DNA of 64,000 nt from Ideonella dechloratans (lineage in GTDB: Bacteria > Pseudomonadota > Gammaproteobacteria > Burkholderiales > Burkholderiaceae_C). A model generated the notes under the pieces. That model saw nothing but the letters and a program-made list of their open reading frames with translations. It had not been told where the DNA came from and made no database searches. Position 1 is the first letter of the stretch. The number at the start of each line of letters is the position of its first letter. Below are positions 45,248 through 55,999 of the stretch, piece after piece. The position numbers and the translations under genes were made by a program. The DNA lies in the NCBI RefSeq assembly GCF_021049305.1, contig NZ_CP088081.1, positions 3,224,001 through 3,288,000 of the forward strand, given 5' to 3'.

Positions 45248-46351
45248 TCAGCCCAGCCCGTCCAGGGCCTGCGCCAGGGCCTCGCGCCAGCGCTGCTGTT
45301 CCGCGCGGTAGGCGGCCAGGGCCTGGTCGGCCAGCACCTGGTGGCGCTGGGCCTCGTCCTCGCGGGAGAGTTCCCGCCAGACACGGGCCAGACGGGCGTG
45401 GGTGGCCGCACAGTCGTCCGCGTCGAACTGGGCATCGATGCACTTGGCGGCCTGCTTGGCATCCTTGAGCGCCTCGCGCGGCCGGTCGCGCCGCAGATGG
45501 CACCAGGCCCGCTCGGCCACGAAGCGTGCCTCGCGGTGGGCCATGCCCTCCTGCCTGGCACGCCCCAGGTGGGTGTCAAACAAGGCCACCGCCTCGTCCC
45601 AGCGGCCCAGCACCACCAGCAGCTGCGCCCGCGCCTGCAAGGGCACCATGGTCTTGAGCGCCGCGGCCCCGGCACCCCAGTCGTAGTTGGCGGTGGACTC
45701 GGCCTCCAGCAGGGCGCGGTGCGCGGCCTCGATATCGCCCTGCCCGAACGCGTCGTCCAGACCGATGCGGCCCGCGCGCATGGCCGCGATGTTGTGCAGC
45801 AGCGCACTCATCATCGAGGTGTCACCCTCGGCGATTGCGTGCTCGCGGGCGAACTGGTACCAGAGCTGCGAGCGGCTGTCGTCACCGGCAAAGCGGTGGG
45901 CATCGGCCAGCACCAGACCCAGGCGCGCCTTGGCCGCGTGGTTCTGCGGCGAGGCCAATTGAAGCGCCTCGCGCAGCTGGGCCGCCAGCGCCGGCAAACG
46001 CGAGGCATTGAAGTTCAGCGTGGCCATCCAGCCCAGGGCGATGGCCTGCAGATCGGCGTCCCCGGCCTCGACGGCCAGACTGTGGGCCTGGCGGAACTTG
46101 TCCATGGCCTTGGGGGTGATCGACACGAAGTGGTCGATCTGCCCGTCGACCAACGCCACCCAGGCGGCCAGCCGCGGACTGCGGCGGCGCTGGGCCTGGC
46201 TGCGCAGACCGGCCAGGGCGAAGCGGGCATCATCAAGCAGGCCGTGACGGGCCAGGGCCCCGGCCCGCTCGGCCTTCAGGCACTCACGCTGCAGCGGGTC
46301 TTCCGCGGCGGCAATGGCGGCGTCCAGCCGCTCGACCAGTCGCGACGCCAT
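45248..46351 (-). CDS. TPR-like helical repeat protein, function unknown
   Basis: A 367-residue, almost entirely helical soluble protein rich in Ala, Leu and Arg. Repeats of about 34-40 residues can be seen (for example GLLDDARFALAGLRSQAQR, AMDKFRQAHSLAVEAGDADLQAIALGW, RWDEAVALFDTHLGRARQEG), typical of tetratricopeptide scaffolds. No catalytic motif, signal or membrane segment. It starts 13 bases after purC and probably shares its transcript. Related TPR proteins occur next to purC in several Burkholderiales; the partner is unknown. Confidence 0.75.
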   Translation of the reverse strand: MASRLVERLDAAIAAAEDPLQRECLKAERAGALARHGLLDDARFALAGLRSQAQRRRSPRLAAWVALVDGQIDHFVSITPKAMDKFRQAHSLAVEAGDADLQAIALGWMATLNFNASRLPALAAQLREALQLASPQNHAAKARLGLVLADAHRFAGDDSRSQLWYQFAREHAIAEGDTSMMSALLHNIAAMRAGRIGLDDAFGQGDIEAAHRALLEAESTANYDWGAGAAALKTMVPLQARAQLLVVLGRWDEAVALFDTHLGRARQEGMAHREARFVAERAWCHLRRDRPREALKDAKQAAKCIDAQFDADDCAATHARLARVWRELSREDEAQRHQVLADQALAAYRAEQQRWREALAQALDGLG

Positions 46352-46364
46352 GCCTGCGCCGGCC

Positions 46365-47261
46365 TCAGCGGGTCAGCCGATCCAGCGCTTCGCGGTACTT
46401 GGACGCGGTGCGCTCGATCACATCGGCCGGCAGGGCCGGAGCCGGAGCCTTCTTGCCCCAGGGCTGGCCGTTCACCGTGGCCTGCTCCAGCCAGTCGCGC
46501 ACGAACTGCTTGTCGTAGCTGGGCGGGTTGATGCCTTCCTGGTAGCCCTCGACCGGCCAGTAGCGGGAGGAATCGGGCGTGAGCACCTCGTCCATCAGCG
46601 TCAGGGTGCCGTCGGCATCCAGGCCGAACTCGAACTTGGTGTCGGCGATGATGATGCCCTTGGTCAGCGCATAGGCCGCCGCTTCCTTGTAGAGGCGGAT
46701 GGCCACGTCGCGCACCTTCTCCGACAGCTCGCGGCCGACGATCTCGGCCATGCGCTCGAAGGAGATGTTCTCGTCGTGCTCACCCATCTCGGCCTTGGTG
46801 GCCGGGGTGAAGATGGGCTCGGGCAGCTTGGAGGCGTTCTTCAGGCCGGCCGGCAGGGCCACGCCGCAGACCGACTGGCTATCCTGGTATTCCTTCCAGC
46901 CGGAGCCGGCCAGGTAGCCGCGCACCACGGCCTCGACCGGCAGCGGCTTCAGGCGCTTGACCAGCATGGAGCGGCCCCGGACCTGGGCCACCTCGTCCGG
47001 CGCCACCACCGACTCCGGCGCCTCGCCGGTCAGGTGGTTGGGCACCACATGGCCCAGGCGGTCGAACCAGAACAGCGCCATCTGGGTCAGCAGCTCGCCC
47101 TTGCCCGGGATGGGCTCACCCATCACCACGTCGAAGGCCGACAGGCGGTCCGAGGCGATCATCAGGATGCGATCCTCGCCGACGGCGTAGTTGTCGCGGA
47201 CCTTGCCGCGGGCCAGCAGCGGGAGGGAGTGCAGGGAACTCTGGAGCAGCGCGGTTGCCAT
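46365..47261 (-). CDS. purC: SAICAR synthase
   Basis: A 298-residue enzyme condensing CAIR with aspartate in purine synthesis: [32 protein letters not shown] near 15-46, [13 protein letters not shown] and [35 protein letters not shown] at 47261. It is the longer yeast-like form common in proteobacteria. It lies just after the aldolase terminator, so it has its own promoter. Confidence 0.97.
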   Translation of the reverse strand: MATALLQSSLHSLPLLARGKVRDNYAVGEDRILMIASDRLSAFDVVMGEPIPGKGELLTQMALFWFDRLGHVVPNHLTGEAPESVVAPDEVAQVRGRSMLVKRLKPLPVEAVVRGYLAGSGWKEYQDSQSVCGVALPAGLKNASKLPEPIFTPATKAEMGEHDENISFERMAEIVGRELSEKVRDVAIRLYKEAAAYALTKGIIIADTKFEFGLDADGTLTLMDEVLTPDSSRYWPVEGYQEGINPPSYDKQFVRDWLEQATVNGQPWGKKAPAPALPADVIERTASKYREALDRLTR

Positions 47262-47289
47262 GGCGTGACAGGTGTAAGGAAAGCCAGCC

Positions 47290-47301
47290 ATTTTAGGCCG
47301 G
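47290..47301 (-). promoter_or_regulatory. Putative purC promoter core
   Basis: CCGGCCTAAAAT on the minus strand, identical to the element before purE and at nearly the same distance (28 versus 29 bases) from the start codon. TAAAAT is the likely -10. It sits directly downstream of the aldolase terminator. Confidence 0.45.
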
Positions 47302-47306
47302 ACCCA

Positions 47307-47339
47307 AAAGAAAACGGCCGGCTCCCGCAGGACCGGCCG
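47307..47339 (-). terminator. Rho-independent terminator of the aldolase gene
   Basis: On the minus strand CGGCCGG/CCGGCCG forms a seven-base-pair stem over an 11-base loop and is followed by TTTTCTTTT. It separates fba from purC. Confidence 0.85.
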
Positions 47340-47364
47340 CGCATCATTCAACGCAAGACAGGGT

Positions 47365-48429
47365 TCAGAGCACCTGCTGGGCCAGCGCGCCGCTGGCGTA
47401 GCGGGTGGCCATGGCGTCCAGCGCCACGCCCTTGATCTTGCTGCCCTGGCCTTCGCAACCGAACTCCAGGTAGCGCTGCTTGCAGACCTGCTTGGCGGCC
47501 TCGCGGGCCGGCTTGAGCCACTCGCGGGCGTCGAACTTGTCCGGGTTCTCGGCCAGGAACTTGCGCACCGCACCGGTCATGGCCAGGCGGATGTCGGTGT
47601 CGATGTTGATCTTGCGCACGCCGTACTTGATGGCTTCCTGGATCTCCTCGACCGGCACGCCGTAGGTTTCCTTCATCTTGCCGCCGTACTCGTTGATGAT
47701 GGCCAGCAGCTCCTGCGGCACGGAGGACGAGCCGTGCATCACCAGGTGGGTGTTGGGGATGCGGGCGTGGATCTCCTTCACGCGGGAGATGGCCAGGATG
47801 TCACCGGTGGGCTTGCGCGAGAACTTGTAGGCGCCGTGGCTGGTGCCGATGGCGATGGCCAGGGCATCGAGCTGGGTGGCCTTGACGAAGGTGGCAGCCT
47901 CCTCCGGGTCGGTCAGCATCTGGCTGTGGTCCAGCTTGCCCACCGCGCCGATGCCGTCTTCCTCGCCGGCGTCACCCGTTTCCAGATTGCCCAGGCAGCC
48001 CAGCTCGCCTTCCACCGTCACGCCCACCTTGTGGGCCATGTCCACCACCTTGCGGGTGACCTCGACGTTGTAGTCGAAGGAGGACGGGGTCTTGCCGTCT
48101 TCCATCAGCGAGCCGTCCATCATCACGGAGCCGAAGCCCAGGCCGATCGCGCCTTCGCAGACCTTGGGGCTGGTGCCATGGTCCTGGTGCATCACCAGGG
48201 GGATGTGGGGATACATCTCGCTGGCGGCCAGGATCAGGTGCTTGATGAAGGGCTCACCGGCGTACTTGCGGGCACCGGCACTGGCCTGCAGGATCACCGG
48301 GGCGCCGACCTCGTCGGCCGCCGACATCACGGCCTGCACCTGTTCCAGGTTGTTGACGTTGAACGCGGGAATGCCGTAGCCGTTTTCGGCGGCGTGGTCC
48401 AGCAGCTGGCGCATGGAAACGAGAGGCAT
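47365..48429 (-). CDS. fba: Fructose-bisphosphate aldolase, class II
   Basis: A 354-residue zinc aldolase of the Calvin-cycle/CbbA subtype: [18 protein letters not shown] near 21-38, the metal ligand region [10 protein letters not shown] near 79-88, [38 protein letters not shown] and [11 protein letters not shown]. It cleaves fructose-1,6-bisphosphate in glycolysis or gluconeogenesis. ATG at 48429. Monocistronic, with a good terminator. Confidence 0.96.
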   Translation of the reverse strand: MPLVSMRQLLDHAAENGYGIPAFNVNNLEQVQAVMSAADEVGAPVILQASAGARKYAGEPFIKHLILAASEMYPHIPLVMHQDHGTSPKVCEGAIGLGFGSVMMDGSLMEDGKTPSSFDYNVEVTRKVVDMAHKVGVTVEGELGCLGNLETGDAGEEDGIGAVGKLDHSQMLTDPEEAATFVKATQLDALAIAIGTSHGAYKFSRKPTGDILAISRVKEIHARIPNTHLVMHGSSSVPQELLAIINEYGGKMKETYGVPVEEIQEAIKYGVRKINIDTDIRLAMTGAVRKFLAENPDKFDAREWLKPAREAAKQVCKQRYLEFGCEGQGSKIKGVALDAMATRYASGALAQQVL

Positions 48430-48505
48430 GGTCGACTCCGGTGAAGAGATGGAAGGTTCAAGGACGGCGGGGCCGGCCGGCATGGCGGGTGAAACCGCGC
48501 TGTAA

Positions 48506-48522
48506 CCGGGGCAATTCCCCGG
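48506..48522. promoter_or_regulatory. Palindrome between fba and the HATPase/STAS gene
   Basis: CCGGGG-CAATT-CCCCGG, six-base arms, overlapping a second palindrome AATTCC-CC-GGAATT (48513-48526). It lies 77 bases before the fba start and next to a minus-strand -10-like TAGAAT. Possible operator for either divergent gene. Confidence 0.35.
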
Positions 48523-48653
48523 AATTCTAGCGGTGGGCATCCCGCCGATCGCAGGTGGCGCGCAGAACTGGCCGGCCTTGTCCCGCCTTTTCACGACCTC
48601 CGCGCCCGGCCGGCTTGCCAGACTGGACCCCCCTTCTGCATCCGGATGTCCCC

Positions 48654-49700
48654 ATGCCCGCCACCCAGACCACGCCGCGCGCCGCACCACCGACGCTCAG
48701 TGCCGTGACGCCCGGGATCACGACGCTGGCCCTGGCCCACCCGAACCGCCTGCCCCAGGCCCTGGCCGCACAGGCCGGCATCGGCCTGTCACGCGCCCGC
48801 AAGCTGGTGAGCCAGCTGTGCGACGCCGGCTGGCTGCTGCGCGAAGGCCCCGTCAACCGGCCGCAGTACCGCCCCGGCCCGCTGCGCCAGGTGGTGCAGC
48901 GCTACGCCCTGGACGGGCTGGAGGAAGACCGCCCCTGGCGGCTGGACTTCGCTCCCTGCTTCGACCTGCCGCCCGCGGTGGCGGAGATGACCCAGCACGC
49001 CTTCACCGAGCTGCTGAACAACGCCATCGACCACAGCCAGGGCCATCAGGTCACCATCTCGCTGCGGCAGACGCCCACCCAGGTGCAGCTGCTGGTCTCG
49101 GACAACGGCCGCGGCCTGTTCGAGACGATCCGGCAGGATTTCGCCATCGACGACCCGGCCCTGGCCGTGCTGGAACTCAGCAAGGGGCGGCTGACCAGCC
49201 AGCCCGCTCGCCACACCGGCCGCGGGCTGTTCTACCTGGCCCGCCTGGCCGACGTGATGGACCTGCATGCCAACGCGGTGGCCTACCAGCACCGGGAATG
49301 GCAACCCCAGCAATGGGTGCGGGGCCGCGCGATGCGCGAGGTCGGCAGCGCCATCTACCTGGCCATCCGGCTGGACACCGAACGCCGGCTCGACGAGGTG
49401 CTGCGATCGGCCAGCCTGGACGGCGAAGGCTACGGCCTGGAGCGTGCCCAGATCCCGCTGCGCCTCCTGACCAGCGAGCGGGTGGCACTGGAGTCCCGCG
49501 CCCAGGCCCGCCACGTGGCCGCCCGCCTGGGACAGTTCCGCCAAGCCGAACTGGATTTCAGTGGCGTGGCCCGCATCGGCCACGGTTTTGCCGACGAGCT
49601 CTTCCGCGTCTTCGCCCGCGAGTCCCAGGGGGTGGAACTGGTGGTGCGCCACGCCAACGAGGCGGTGACGCGCATGATCGCGATGGCCCGGGCCGGCTGA
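48654..49700 (+). CDS. Winged-helix / HATPase / STAS-like (DUF4325) fusion protein
   Basis: A 348-residue protein with three parts: an N-terminal helix-turn-helix-like segment (about 20-80: [37 protein letters not shown]), a GHKL ATPase domain (about 95-240) with N-box [11 protein letters not shown] at 118-128, G1 DNGRG at 150-154 and G2 GRGLF at 189-193, and a C-terminal DUF4325 STAS-like domain (about 265-345) with [20 protein letters not shown]. No sensor, His-phosphoacceptor or membrane segment. The layout resembles an anti-sigma kinase joined to its antagonist plus a DNA-binding unit. It interrupts the pyk-fba order. Target unknown. Confidence 0.85.
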   Translation: MPATQTTPRAAPPTLSAVTPGITTLALAHPNRLPQALAAQAGIGLSRARKLVSQLCDAGWLLREGPVNRPQYRPGPLRQVVQRYALDGLEEDRPWRLDFAPCFDLPPAVAEMTQHAFTELLNNAIDHSQGHQVTISLRQTPTQVQLLVSDNGRGLFETIRQDFAIDDPALAVLELSKGRLTSQPARHTGRGLFYLARLADVMDLHANAVAYQHREWQPQQWVRGRAMREVGSAIYLAIRLDTERRLDEVLRSASLDGEGYGLERAQIPLRLLTSERVALESRAQARHVAARLGQFRQAELDFSGVARIGHGFADELFRVFARESQGVELVVRHANEAVTRMIAMARAG

Positions 49701-49713
49701 GCCGGCGCCCGCC

Positions 49714-51144
49714 TCAGCCCACCCGGCAGACCTTGAGCATGTTGGTGCCGCCCGGCGTGCCCATGGGCTCGCCGCAGGTGATGGCGTAGGTGTCGCCGGG
49801 CTTGAGCACACCGCTGGCCACCAGCAGGTTCTCGGCCTCGGCCAGGGCCTGCTCGCGATCGGTGTAGCGCGGCACCAGCAGCGCCCGCACATTGCGGAAC
49901 AGGGCCATGCGGCCGCGGGCCACGGGCTGGCTGGTCAGGCCGTAGATGGGCACATGGATGTTGTGCCGGCTCATCCACAGCGGGGTCGAGCCCGATTCGG
50001 TCAGCGCGATGATGGCCTTGCAGCCCAGGTGGTAGGCGGTGAACAGCGCCCCCATGGCGATGGACTGGTCGATGCGGCCGTAGATGCGGTCGCTGAACTG
50101 GGCGTCCAGCCGGGTGTCCTCGGTGCGCTCGGCCTCCTCGGCGATGGCGGCCATGTGCTGCACCGTCTCCACCGGGTAGCGGCCCGCGGCCGTCTCGGCG
50201 CTGAGCATCACCGCATCGGTGCCGTCCAGCACCGCATTGGCCACGTCCGACACCTCGGCGCGGGTGGGCACCGGGTTCTGGATCATGGACTCCATCATCT
50301 GCGTGGCGGTGATGACGACCCGGTCCATCTCGCGGGCCATGCGGATCATCCTCTTCTGCAGGCCCGGCACGGCAGCATTGCCCACCTCCACGGCCAGGTC
50401 GCCGCGGGCCACCATGATGCCGTCGCTGGCCTTGAGGATGGCCTCCAGCTGCGGGATGGCCTCGCTGCGCTCGATCTTGGCGATCATGGCCGGCTTGTGC
50501 CGCCAGGGCTCACCGGCCACATTGGCCAGCTGGCGCGCCATCTCCATGTCGGTGGCGCTCTTGGGAAAGCTCACCGCCAGATAGTCGCACTGGAAGGACA
50601 TCGCGGTCTTGATGTCCTCCATGTCCTTGGCGGTCAGGGCCGGCGCGGTGAGGCCGCCGCCCTGCTTGTTGATGCCCTTGTTGTTGGACAGCTCTCCACC
50701 GATGGTGACCACGGTGTGCACCCGCTCGTCCTGCACCCGCTCCACCGTCAGCACGATGAGGCCGTCGTTGAGCAGCAGCACGTCGCCGGCACGCACGTCG
50801 CGGGGCAGTTCCTTGTAGTCCAGGCCCACGCCGTTCACGTCGCCGGGCTCGGTGCGCGCGGCATCCAGCACGAAGGGCGCGCCGGGCTCCAGCATCACCT
50901 TGCCCTGGGCAAACTTGCCCACACGGATCTTGGGGCCTTGCAGGTCGGCCATCAGGGCCACCGGCTTGCCCAGCCGGGTGGCGATGTCGCGCACCAGCGT
51001 GGCCCGGTCGATGTGGTCCTGGGCGCTGCCGTGGCTGAAATTCAGCCGGACCACGTCCACCCCGGCGGCGATGAGCCGCTCCAGGACCACCGGGTCGCTG
51101 GAGGCAGGGCCGAGGGTGGCGACGATCTTGGTGGCACGGGGCAT
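49714..51144 (-). CDS. pyk: Pyruvate kinase
   Basis: A 476-residue enzyme: RATKIVATLGPASSDP at the start, RLNFSHGSAQDH, KIERSEAIPQLEAIL (catalytic Lys), GIMVARGDLAVEVG (metal-binding), ITATQMMESMIQNPVPTRAEVSDVANAVLDGTDAVMLSAETAAGRYP. ATG at 51144 with AGGAGA upstream. A minus-strand GATAAT at 51206-51211 is a plausible -10. It lies 94 bases after the malic enzyme gene. Confidence 0.97.
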   Translation of the reverse strand: MPRATKIVATLGPASSDPVVLERLIAAGVDVVRLNFSHGSAQDHIDRATLVRDIATRLGKPVALMADLQGPKIRVGKFAQGKVMLEPGAPFVLDAARTEPGDVNGVGLDYKELPRDVRAGDVLLLNDGLIVLTVERVQDERVHTVVTIGGELSNNKGINKQGGGLTAPALTAKDMEDIKTAMSFQCDYLAVSFPKSATDMEMARQLANVAGEPWRHKPAMIAKIERSEAIPQLEAILKASDGIMVARGDLAVEVGNAAVPGLQKRMIRMAREMDRVVITATQMMESMIQNPVPTRAEVSDVANAVLDGTDAVMLSAETAAGRYPVETVQHMAAIAEEAERTEDTRLDAQFSDRIYGRIDQSIAMGALFTAYHLGCKAIIALTESGSTPLWMSRHNIHVPIYGLTSQPVARGRMALFRNVRALLVPRYTDREQALAEAENLLVASGVLKPGDTYAITCGEPMGTPGGTNMLKVCRVG

Positions 51145-51238
51145 GGGCAGCGGTCTCCTGGGATGTGTTGGCAGCGGGCACCCATGCCCGCGCCTTGTCC
51201 CGTCGATTATCCGCAGCCCGCGCCCGGTGTGCAGCCTC

Positions 51239-53557
51239 TCAGCCCGCGTTGCGGGCCGCGGCCACGTCGGCCGAGGCCAGGGCCGTCATGTTGACCACCC
51301 GACGCATCGAGGCCTGCGGGGTCAGGATGTGGGCCGGTGCGGCCGCGCCCAGCAGGATGGGGCCCACCGTGACGTTGTGGCCGGAAGACACCTTCAGCAC
51401 GTTGAACAGGATGTTGGCGGCGTCCAGGTTGGGCATCACCAGCACATTGGCCGCGCCCTTGAGCGTGGAGTCCGGCAGGCGCACGTCGCGCACACTCTCG
51501 GACAGGGCCGCATCACCCTGCATCTCGCCGTCGCACTCGATCTGCGGCGCGCGGGCGACGAACAGATCGCGCGCGGCGCGCATGCGCTTGGCGCTGGGCC
51601 GGTTGGAGCTGCCGAACATCGAATGGCTCAGGAAGGCCACCTTGGGCGGCAGGCCGAAGCGCTGGACTTCCTCCGCGGCCATCTGGGCGATGCTGGCCAG
51701 TTCTTCGGCCGAGGGCAGCTCGTTGACGAAGGTGTCGGTGATGAACAGGGTCTGCTGGTCCATGATCAGCGCGTTCATCGTCGCCATCGTCGAGACGCCG
51801 GCGCGCGCGCCGATCACAGAGCTGATGTGGTCGAAGTGGGCGTCGAAGCGGCCCACCAGGCCGCACAGCATCGCATCGGCATAGCCCAGCTTGACCAGCA
51901 GGCTGGCGATCAGGGTGTTGGAGCGGCGCACCGCGGCCTTGGCCGCCTCGGGCGAGACGCCATCACGGGCCATCTGGCGGTGATAGGCCTCCCAGCACTC
52001 GCGGAAGCGCGGATCGTCCTCGGGGTTGACCAGCTCGAAGTCCACGCCCGGCTTCATGCGCAGGCCGGCGCGCTCGATGCGCATGGCCACCACGGCCGGA
52101 CGGCCGATCAGGATGGGCTTGGCCAGACCCTCGTAGATCACCTCCTGCACGGCGCGCAGCACGCGCTCGTCCTCGCCTTCGGCATAGACCACGCGGGCCG
52201 GCGCGGCCTTGGCGGCCACGAAGACCGGGCGCATGAACATGCCGGTCTGGTAGACGTACTGGCTCAGGCTGACGCGGTAAGCGTCCAGGTCGGCGATGGG
52301 GCGGGTGGCCACGCCGGATTCGGCGGCGGCGCGCGCGACGGCCGGCGCGATGCGCAGGATCAGGCGGGCATCGAAAGGCGTGGGGATCAGGTAGTCCGGG
52401 CCGAAGCGCAGGTCCTTGCCGGCATAGGCGGCGGCCACCTCATCGGAGGCCTCGGCCTTGGCCAGCGCGGCGATCTCGTGCACGCAGGCCACCTTCATCG
52501 CCTCGGTGATCTTGGTGGCGCCGCAGTCCAGCGCGCCACGGAAGATGTAGGGGAAGCACAGGACGTTGTTGACCTGGTTCGGGTAGTCCGAACGGCCGGT
52601 GGCGATGATGCAGTCCGGGCGCGCCGCCTTGGCGATCTCCGGGCGGATCTCCGGCTCCGGGTTGGCCAGGGCCAGGATGATGGGATCGCGCGCCATGGTC
52701 TTGACCATCTCGCCGGTCAGCACGCCGGCGGTGGAGCAGCCCAGGAAGACGTCGGCATCCTTGACCGCGTCGGCCAGGGTGCGGCCATCGGTCTTCTGGC
52801 AGAAGCGCCGCTTGGACTCGTCGAGCTTGCCGGCCAGGGCGTCGGCACGCTCGCTCTGGATCAGGCCCTTGGAATCGCAGACGAAGATGTTCTCGGTCTT
52901 CACGCCCAGGCTGACCATCAGGTCCAGGCAGGCGATGGCGGCGGCGCCGGCACCGGAAACGGCCAGCTTGACCTCGCCGATCTTCTTGCCCACCAGTTCC
53001 AGGCCGTTGAGCAGCGCGGCGCTGGAGATGATGGCCGTGCCGTGCTGGTCGTCGTGGAAGACGGGAATGGACAGGCGCTCGCGCAGCTTCTTCTCGATGT
53101 AGAAGCACTCGGGCGCCTTGATGTCCTCGAGGTTGATGCCGCCCAGCGTGGGCTCCATCGCCGCGATGATGTCGACCAGCTTGTCGGGGTCGTGCTCGGC
53201 CAGCTCGATGTCGAACACGTCGACACCGGCGAACTTCTTGAACAGGCAGCCCTTGCCTTCCATCACCGGCTTGCCGGCCAAGGGGCCGATGTTGCCCAGG
53301 CCCAGCACCGCGGTGCCGTTGGTCACCACGCCCACCAGATTGGCGCGCGAGGTGTAGTCCGCCGCCAGCGAGGGGTCCTCCTCGATCGCCAGGCAGGCAT
53401 AGGCCACACCGGGGGAATACGCCAGGCTCAGGTCACGCTGGTTGGCCAGGGGCTTGGTCGGCGTGACGGCGATCTTGCCGCGCGTGGGGCTGCGGTGGTA
53501 CTCCAGCGCAGCGTCGCGCAGGGCTTGTTCGGCAGGCGAAAGAGAAGGCTTGGTCAT
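51239..53557 (-). CDS. maeB: NADP-dependent malic enzyme with phosphotransacetylase-like domain
   Basis: A 772-residue MaeB: the N-terminal malic enzyme part (about 1-430) has [41 protein letters not shown] and [23 protein letters not shown]; the C-terminal PTA-like part (about 430-765) has [14 protein letters not shown] and [21 protein letters not shown]. It decarboxylates malate to pyruvate and NADPH; the PTA part is usually regulatory, responding to acetyl-CoA. ATG at 53557; five extra upstream residues are possible. Confidence 0.96.
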   Translation of the reverse strand: MTKPSLSPAEQALRDAALEYHRSPTRGKIAVTPTKPLANQRDLSLAYSPGVAYACLAIEEDPSLAADYTSRANLVGVVTNGTAVLGLGNIGPLAGKPVMEGKGCLFKKFAGVDVFDIELAEHDPDKLVDIIAAMEPTLGGINLEDIKAPECFYIEKKLRERLSIPVFHDDQHGTAIISSAALLNGLELVGKKIGEVKLAVSGAGAAAIACLDLMVSLGVKTENIFVCDSKGLIQSERADALAGKLDESKRRFCQKTDGRTLADAVKDADVFLGCSTAGVLTGEMVKTMARDPIILALANPEPEIRPEIAKAARPDCIIATGRSDYPNQVNNVLCFPYIFRGALDCGATKITEAMKVACVHEIAALAKAEASDEVAAAYAGKDLRFGPDYLIPTPFDARLILRIAPAVARAAAESGVATRPIADLDAYRVSLSQYVYQTGMFMRPVFVAAKAAPARVVYAEGEDERVLRAVQEVIYEGLAKPILIGRPAVVAMRIERAGLRMKPGVDFELVNPEDDPRFRECWEAYHRQMARDGVSPEAAKAAVRRSNTLIASLLVKLGYADAMLCGLVGRFDAHFDHISSVIGARAGVSTMATMNALIMDQQTLFITDTFVNELPSAEELASIAQMAAEEVQRFGLPPKVAFLSHSMFGSSNRPSAKRMRAARDLFVARAPQIECDGEMQGDAALSESVRDVRLPDSTLKGAANVLVMPNLDAANILFNVLKVSSGHNVTVGPILLGAAAPAHILTPQASMRRVVNMTALASADVAAARNAG

Positions 53558-53676
53558 GAACGGTGGCGTCAAAGAAGTGCGCGGGTGCCGCCGGCCCCGA
53601 TGGCCGAGGACACCCGCGACAGCGGACGCACAATCTATTCCTGACCGGAGAGGAAAGCGCCCCCCATGTCGATGTC

Positions 53677-53691
53677 ATGCAAAACTTGCAT
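53677..53691. promoter_or_regulatory. Inverted repeat upstream of maeB
   Basis: ATGCAA-AAC-TTGCAT, perfect six-base arms in an otherwise GC-rich gap between pgk and maeB, 120 bases before the maeB ATG. Its composition and symmetry suggest an operator for a carbon-metabolism regulator, which I cannot name. Confidence 0.4.
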
Positions 53692-53721
53692 AACACCATG
53701 TCGAGGGGCGCGTCCCCGGGG

Positions 53722-54915
53722 TCAGCCCGCCGCGCGCTTGGCCAGGATCTCGAAGGCCGGCAGGGTCTTGCCCTCCAGCACCTCCAGGAAGGCGCCGCCG
53801 CCGGTGGAGATGTAGCCCACGTCCTGCTCGATGCCGTACTTGGCGATGGCCGCCAGGGTGTCGCCGCCGCCGGCGATGCTGAAGGCCTCGCTGGACGCAA
53901 TCGCCCGGGCGATGGTCTCGGTGCCGTGGGCGAAGGCGTCGAACTCGAACACGCCCACCGGGCCGTTCCAGACGATGGTGCCCGCGGCCTTGAGCTTGTC
54001 GGCCAGGATGGCCGCCGTCTTCGGGCCGATGTCCAGGATCAGGTCGTCGTCGGCCACCTCGCTGGCGGCCTTGACGGTGGCCGGCGCATCGGCGGCAAAG
54101 GTCTTGGCGCAGACCACGTCCACGGGGATGGGCACCTCGGCGCCGCGGGCCTTCATGGCCTCGATCACCGCGGTGGCCTCACCCACCAGGTCCGGCTCGG
54201 CCAGGCTCTTGCCGATCTTCAGGCCCGCGGCCAGCAGGAAGGTGTTGGCGATGCCGCCGCCCACGATCAGGCCATCGACCTTGCTCGACAGGCTTTGCAG
54301 GATGGTCAGCTTGGTGCTGACCTTGGAGCCGGCGACGATGGCAATCAGCGGGCGCTTCGGGTTCGCGAGCGCCTGGGTGATGGCGTCGATCTCGGCGGCC
54401 AGCAGCGGGCCGGCGCAGGCCACCTTGGCGTACTCGGCGATGCCGTAGGTGGTGCCTTCGGCGCGGTGGGCGGTGCCGAAGGCGTCGTTGACGTAGATGT
54501 CGCACAGGGCGGCCATCTTCTGCGCCAGCTCGGGCTTGTTCTTCTTCTCACCCTTGTTGACGCGGCAGTTCTCCAGCAGCACGACCTGGCCGGGGGCCAC
54601 GTCCACGCCGTCGACCCAGTCGGCCACCAGCTTCACCTCGCGGCCCAGCAGCTCGGACAGGCGCGCGGCCACCGGGGCCAGCGAGTCCTCGGGCTTGAAC
54701 TCACCCTCGGTGGGGCGGCCCAGGTGGGAGGTGACCATCACCGCGGCGCCGGCCTGCAGGGCCATCTCGATGCAGGGCACCGAGGCGCGGATGCGGGTGT
54801 CCTCGGTGATGCGGCCCGCGTCGTCCAGCGGGACGTTCAGGTCGGCGCGGATGAAGACGCGCTGGCCCGCCACTTGGCCTTGGGCGACGAGATCGGCGAA
54901 ACGGATGACGTTCAT
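53722..54915 (-). CDS. pgk: Phosphoglycerate kinase
   Basis: A 397-residue enzyme: [26 protein letters not shown] near 20-45, [61 protein letters not shown] and [19 protein letters not shown] at 54915. Divergent from the PfkB kinase gene across 115 bases. Confidence 0.97.
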   Translation of the reverse strand: MNVIRFADLVAQGQVAGQRVFIRADLNVPLDDAGRITEDTRIRASVPCIEMALQAGAAVMVTSHLGRPTEGEFKPEDSLAPVAARLSELLGREVKLVADWVDGVDVAPGQVVLLENCRVNKGEKKNKPELAQKMAALCDIYVNDAFGTAHRAEGTTYGIAEYAKVACAGPLLAAEIDAITQALANPKRPLIAIVAGSKVSTKLTILQSLSSKVDGLIVGGGIANTFLLAAGLKIGKSLAEPDLVGEATAVIEAMKARGAEVPIPVDVVCAKTFAADAPATVKAASEVADDDLILDIGPKTAAILADKLKAAGTIVWNGPVGVFEFDAFAHGTETIARAIASSEAFSIAGGGDTLAAIAKYGIEQDVGYISTGGGAFLEVLEGKTLPAFEILAKRAAG

Positions 54916-55001
54916 GGTGGTATCGAGGAAGACGTGGGTTGGTAACCAGGGTGAAATCGCTATTTTGGCCGCGGATGCAGGGAAGGCCAAACGCAGCCCC
55001 G

Positions 55002-55007
55002 TATATT
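55002..55007 (+). promoter_or_regulatory. -10-like element upstream of the PfkB kinase gene
   Basis: TATATT, five of six to consensus, 23 bases before the ATG at 55031. No recognisable -35 at 16-18 bases. Confidence 0.35.
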
Positions 55008-55030
55008 GAGGCCGGAACGCCTTGCTCACC

Positions 55031-55999
55031 ATGCCCGACCATCCTGCCGCCGCCCCGTCCGCTCCCATCCTGCATGTGCTGGGCGAGGCCCTGATGGACT
55101 GCTTTGCCGAACCCGACGGCCGCCTGCTCCCCCGCATGGGCGGCAGCCCCTTCAACCTGGCCCGCGCGGCCGCCCTTCAAGGCCGTGCGGTGCGGTGGAT
55201 GACGCCCTTCTCGACCGACGCCTTCGGTCAGGCCCTGCGGCGTCAGGCCGAGGCCGACGGCATCGCCCCGGGTGGCCCCGGCAGCGCGTGGCCCACCGCG
55301 CTGGCGGTGGTCAGCTTCGAGGGCGACAGCGCCCGCTACGGCTTCTACCGCGAGGGCATCGCCGACCGGGACTGGTCGCCCGTCTCGGTGCTGGCCGCCC
55401 TGGCGGATCAACCACCCGGCGTGCTGCACACCGGCTCGCTGATGCTGGTGCCGCCGCAGCACGAGGCCACGCTGCGGGTGATGGAAACCCTGGCCGCGCG
55501 CGGCTGGACGATCAGCCTGGACATCAACCTGCGCCCCCGCCTGGCCGCGGACCTGGACGCCTACCGCTCGGCCGTGTGGGCCGCGCTGGCCCACGCACAT
55601 TGGGTCAAGGCCAGCGACGAGGACCTGGCCGTGCTGATGGACCTCCCCGCCCTCCCATCGCTGAACGAAGCCCCTGCCCTGTGGCAGCGCCTGCGGCAAC
55701 CCTCCCACCGGCGCGGCGCCCTCACCTTCGGCGCACGAGGCGCCTGGCTGAGCGTGGGGGATCGAGGCGCCGCCTTGCCGGCTGCGGCCACGCAGGTGGT
55801 GGACACGGTGGGCGCAGGCGACACCTTCTGGGGCACCTGCCTGGCCGACTGGCTGGAGGACGCGCAGCACGCCCCCGGTGCCGCCGCGCAAAGGGTGGAC
55901 GCCACCCTGCGGCGTGCGTTGCGGGCCGCCGCGCTCAACTGCGCTCGTGCCGGCTGCCAGCCCCCGACCCGCGCCGAGCTGGACGCCACCGGGGGCTGA
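55031..55999 (+). CDS. PfkB-family carbohydrate kinase
   Basis: A 322-residue ribokinase-fold kinase: [37 protein letters not shown] near 14-50 (sugar-binding GG motif) and the C-terminal [18 protein letters not shown] with catalytic Asp. Probably a fructokinase or similar sugar kinase. ATG at 55031 is preferred to an in-frame TTG at 55022. It ends exactly where azlD ends on the other strand, with no gap. Confidence 0.9.
   Translation: MPDHPAAAPSAPILHVLGEALMDCFAEPDGRLLPRMGGSPFNLARAAALQGRAVRWMTPFSTDAFGQALRRQAEADGIAPGGPGSAWPTALAVVSFEGDSARYGFYREGIADRDWSPVSVLAALADQPPGVLHTGSLMLVPPQHEATLRVMETLAARGWTISLDINLRPRLAADLDAYRSAVWAALAHAHWVKASDEDLAVLMDLPALPSLNEAPALWQRLRQPSHRRGALTFGARGAWLSVGDRGAALPAAATQVVDTVGAGDTFWGTCLADWLEDAQHAPGAAAQRVDATLRRALRAAALNCARAGCQPPTRAELDATGG

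Noticed and set aside
51176..51193. GCGGGCA/TGCCCGC hairpin between maeB and pyk as an intrinsic terminator
   Set aside because: No T-run on the minus strand, and a likely pyk -10 lies close upstream, so it is more likely part of the pyk leader.
50852..53644. A 930-residue plus-strand open frame opposite pyk and maeB
   Set aside because: Antisense shadow of two conserved enzymes; no ribosome site or family motif.
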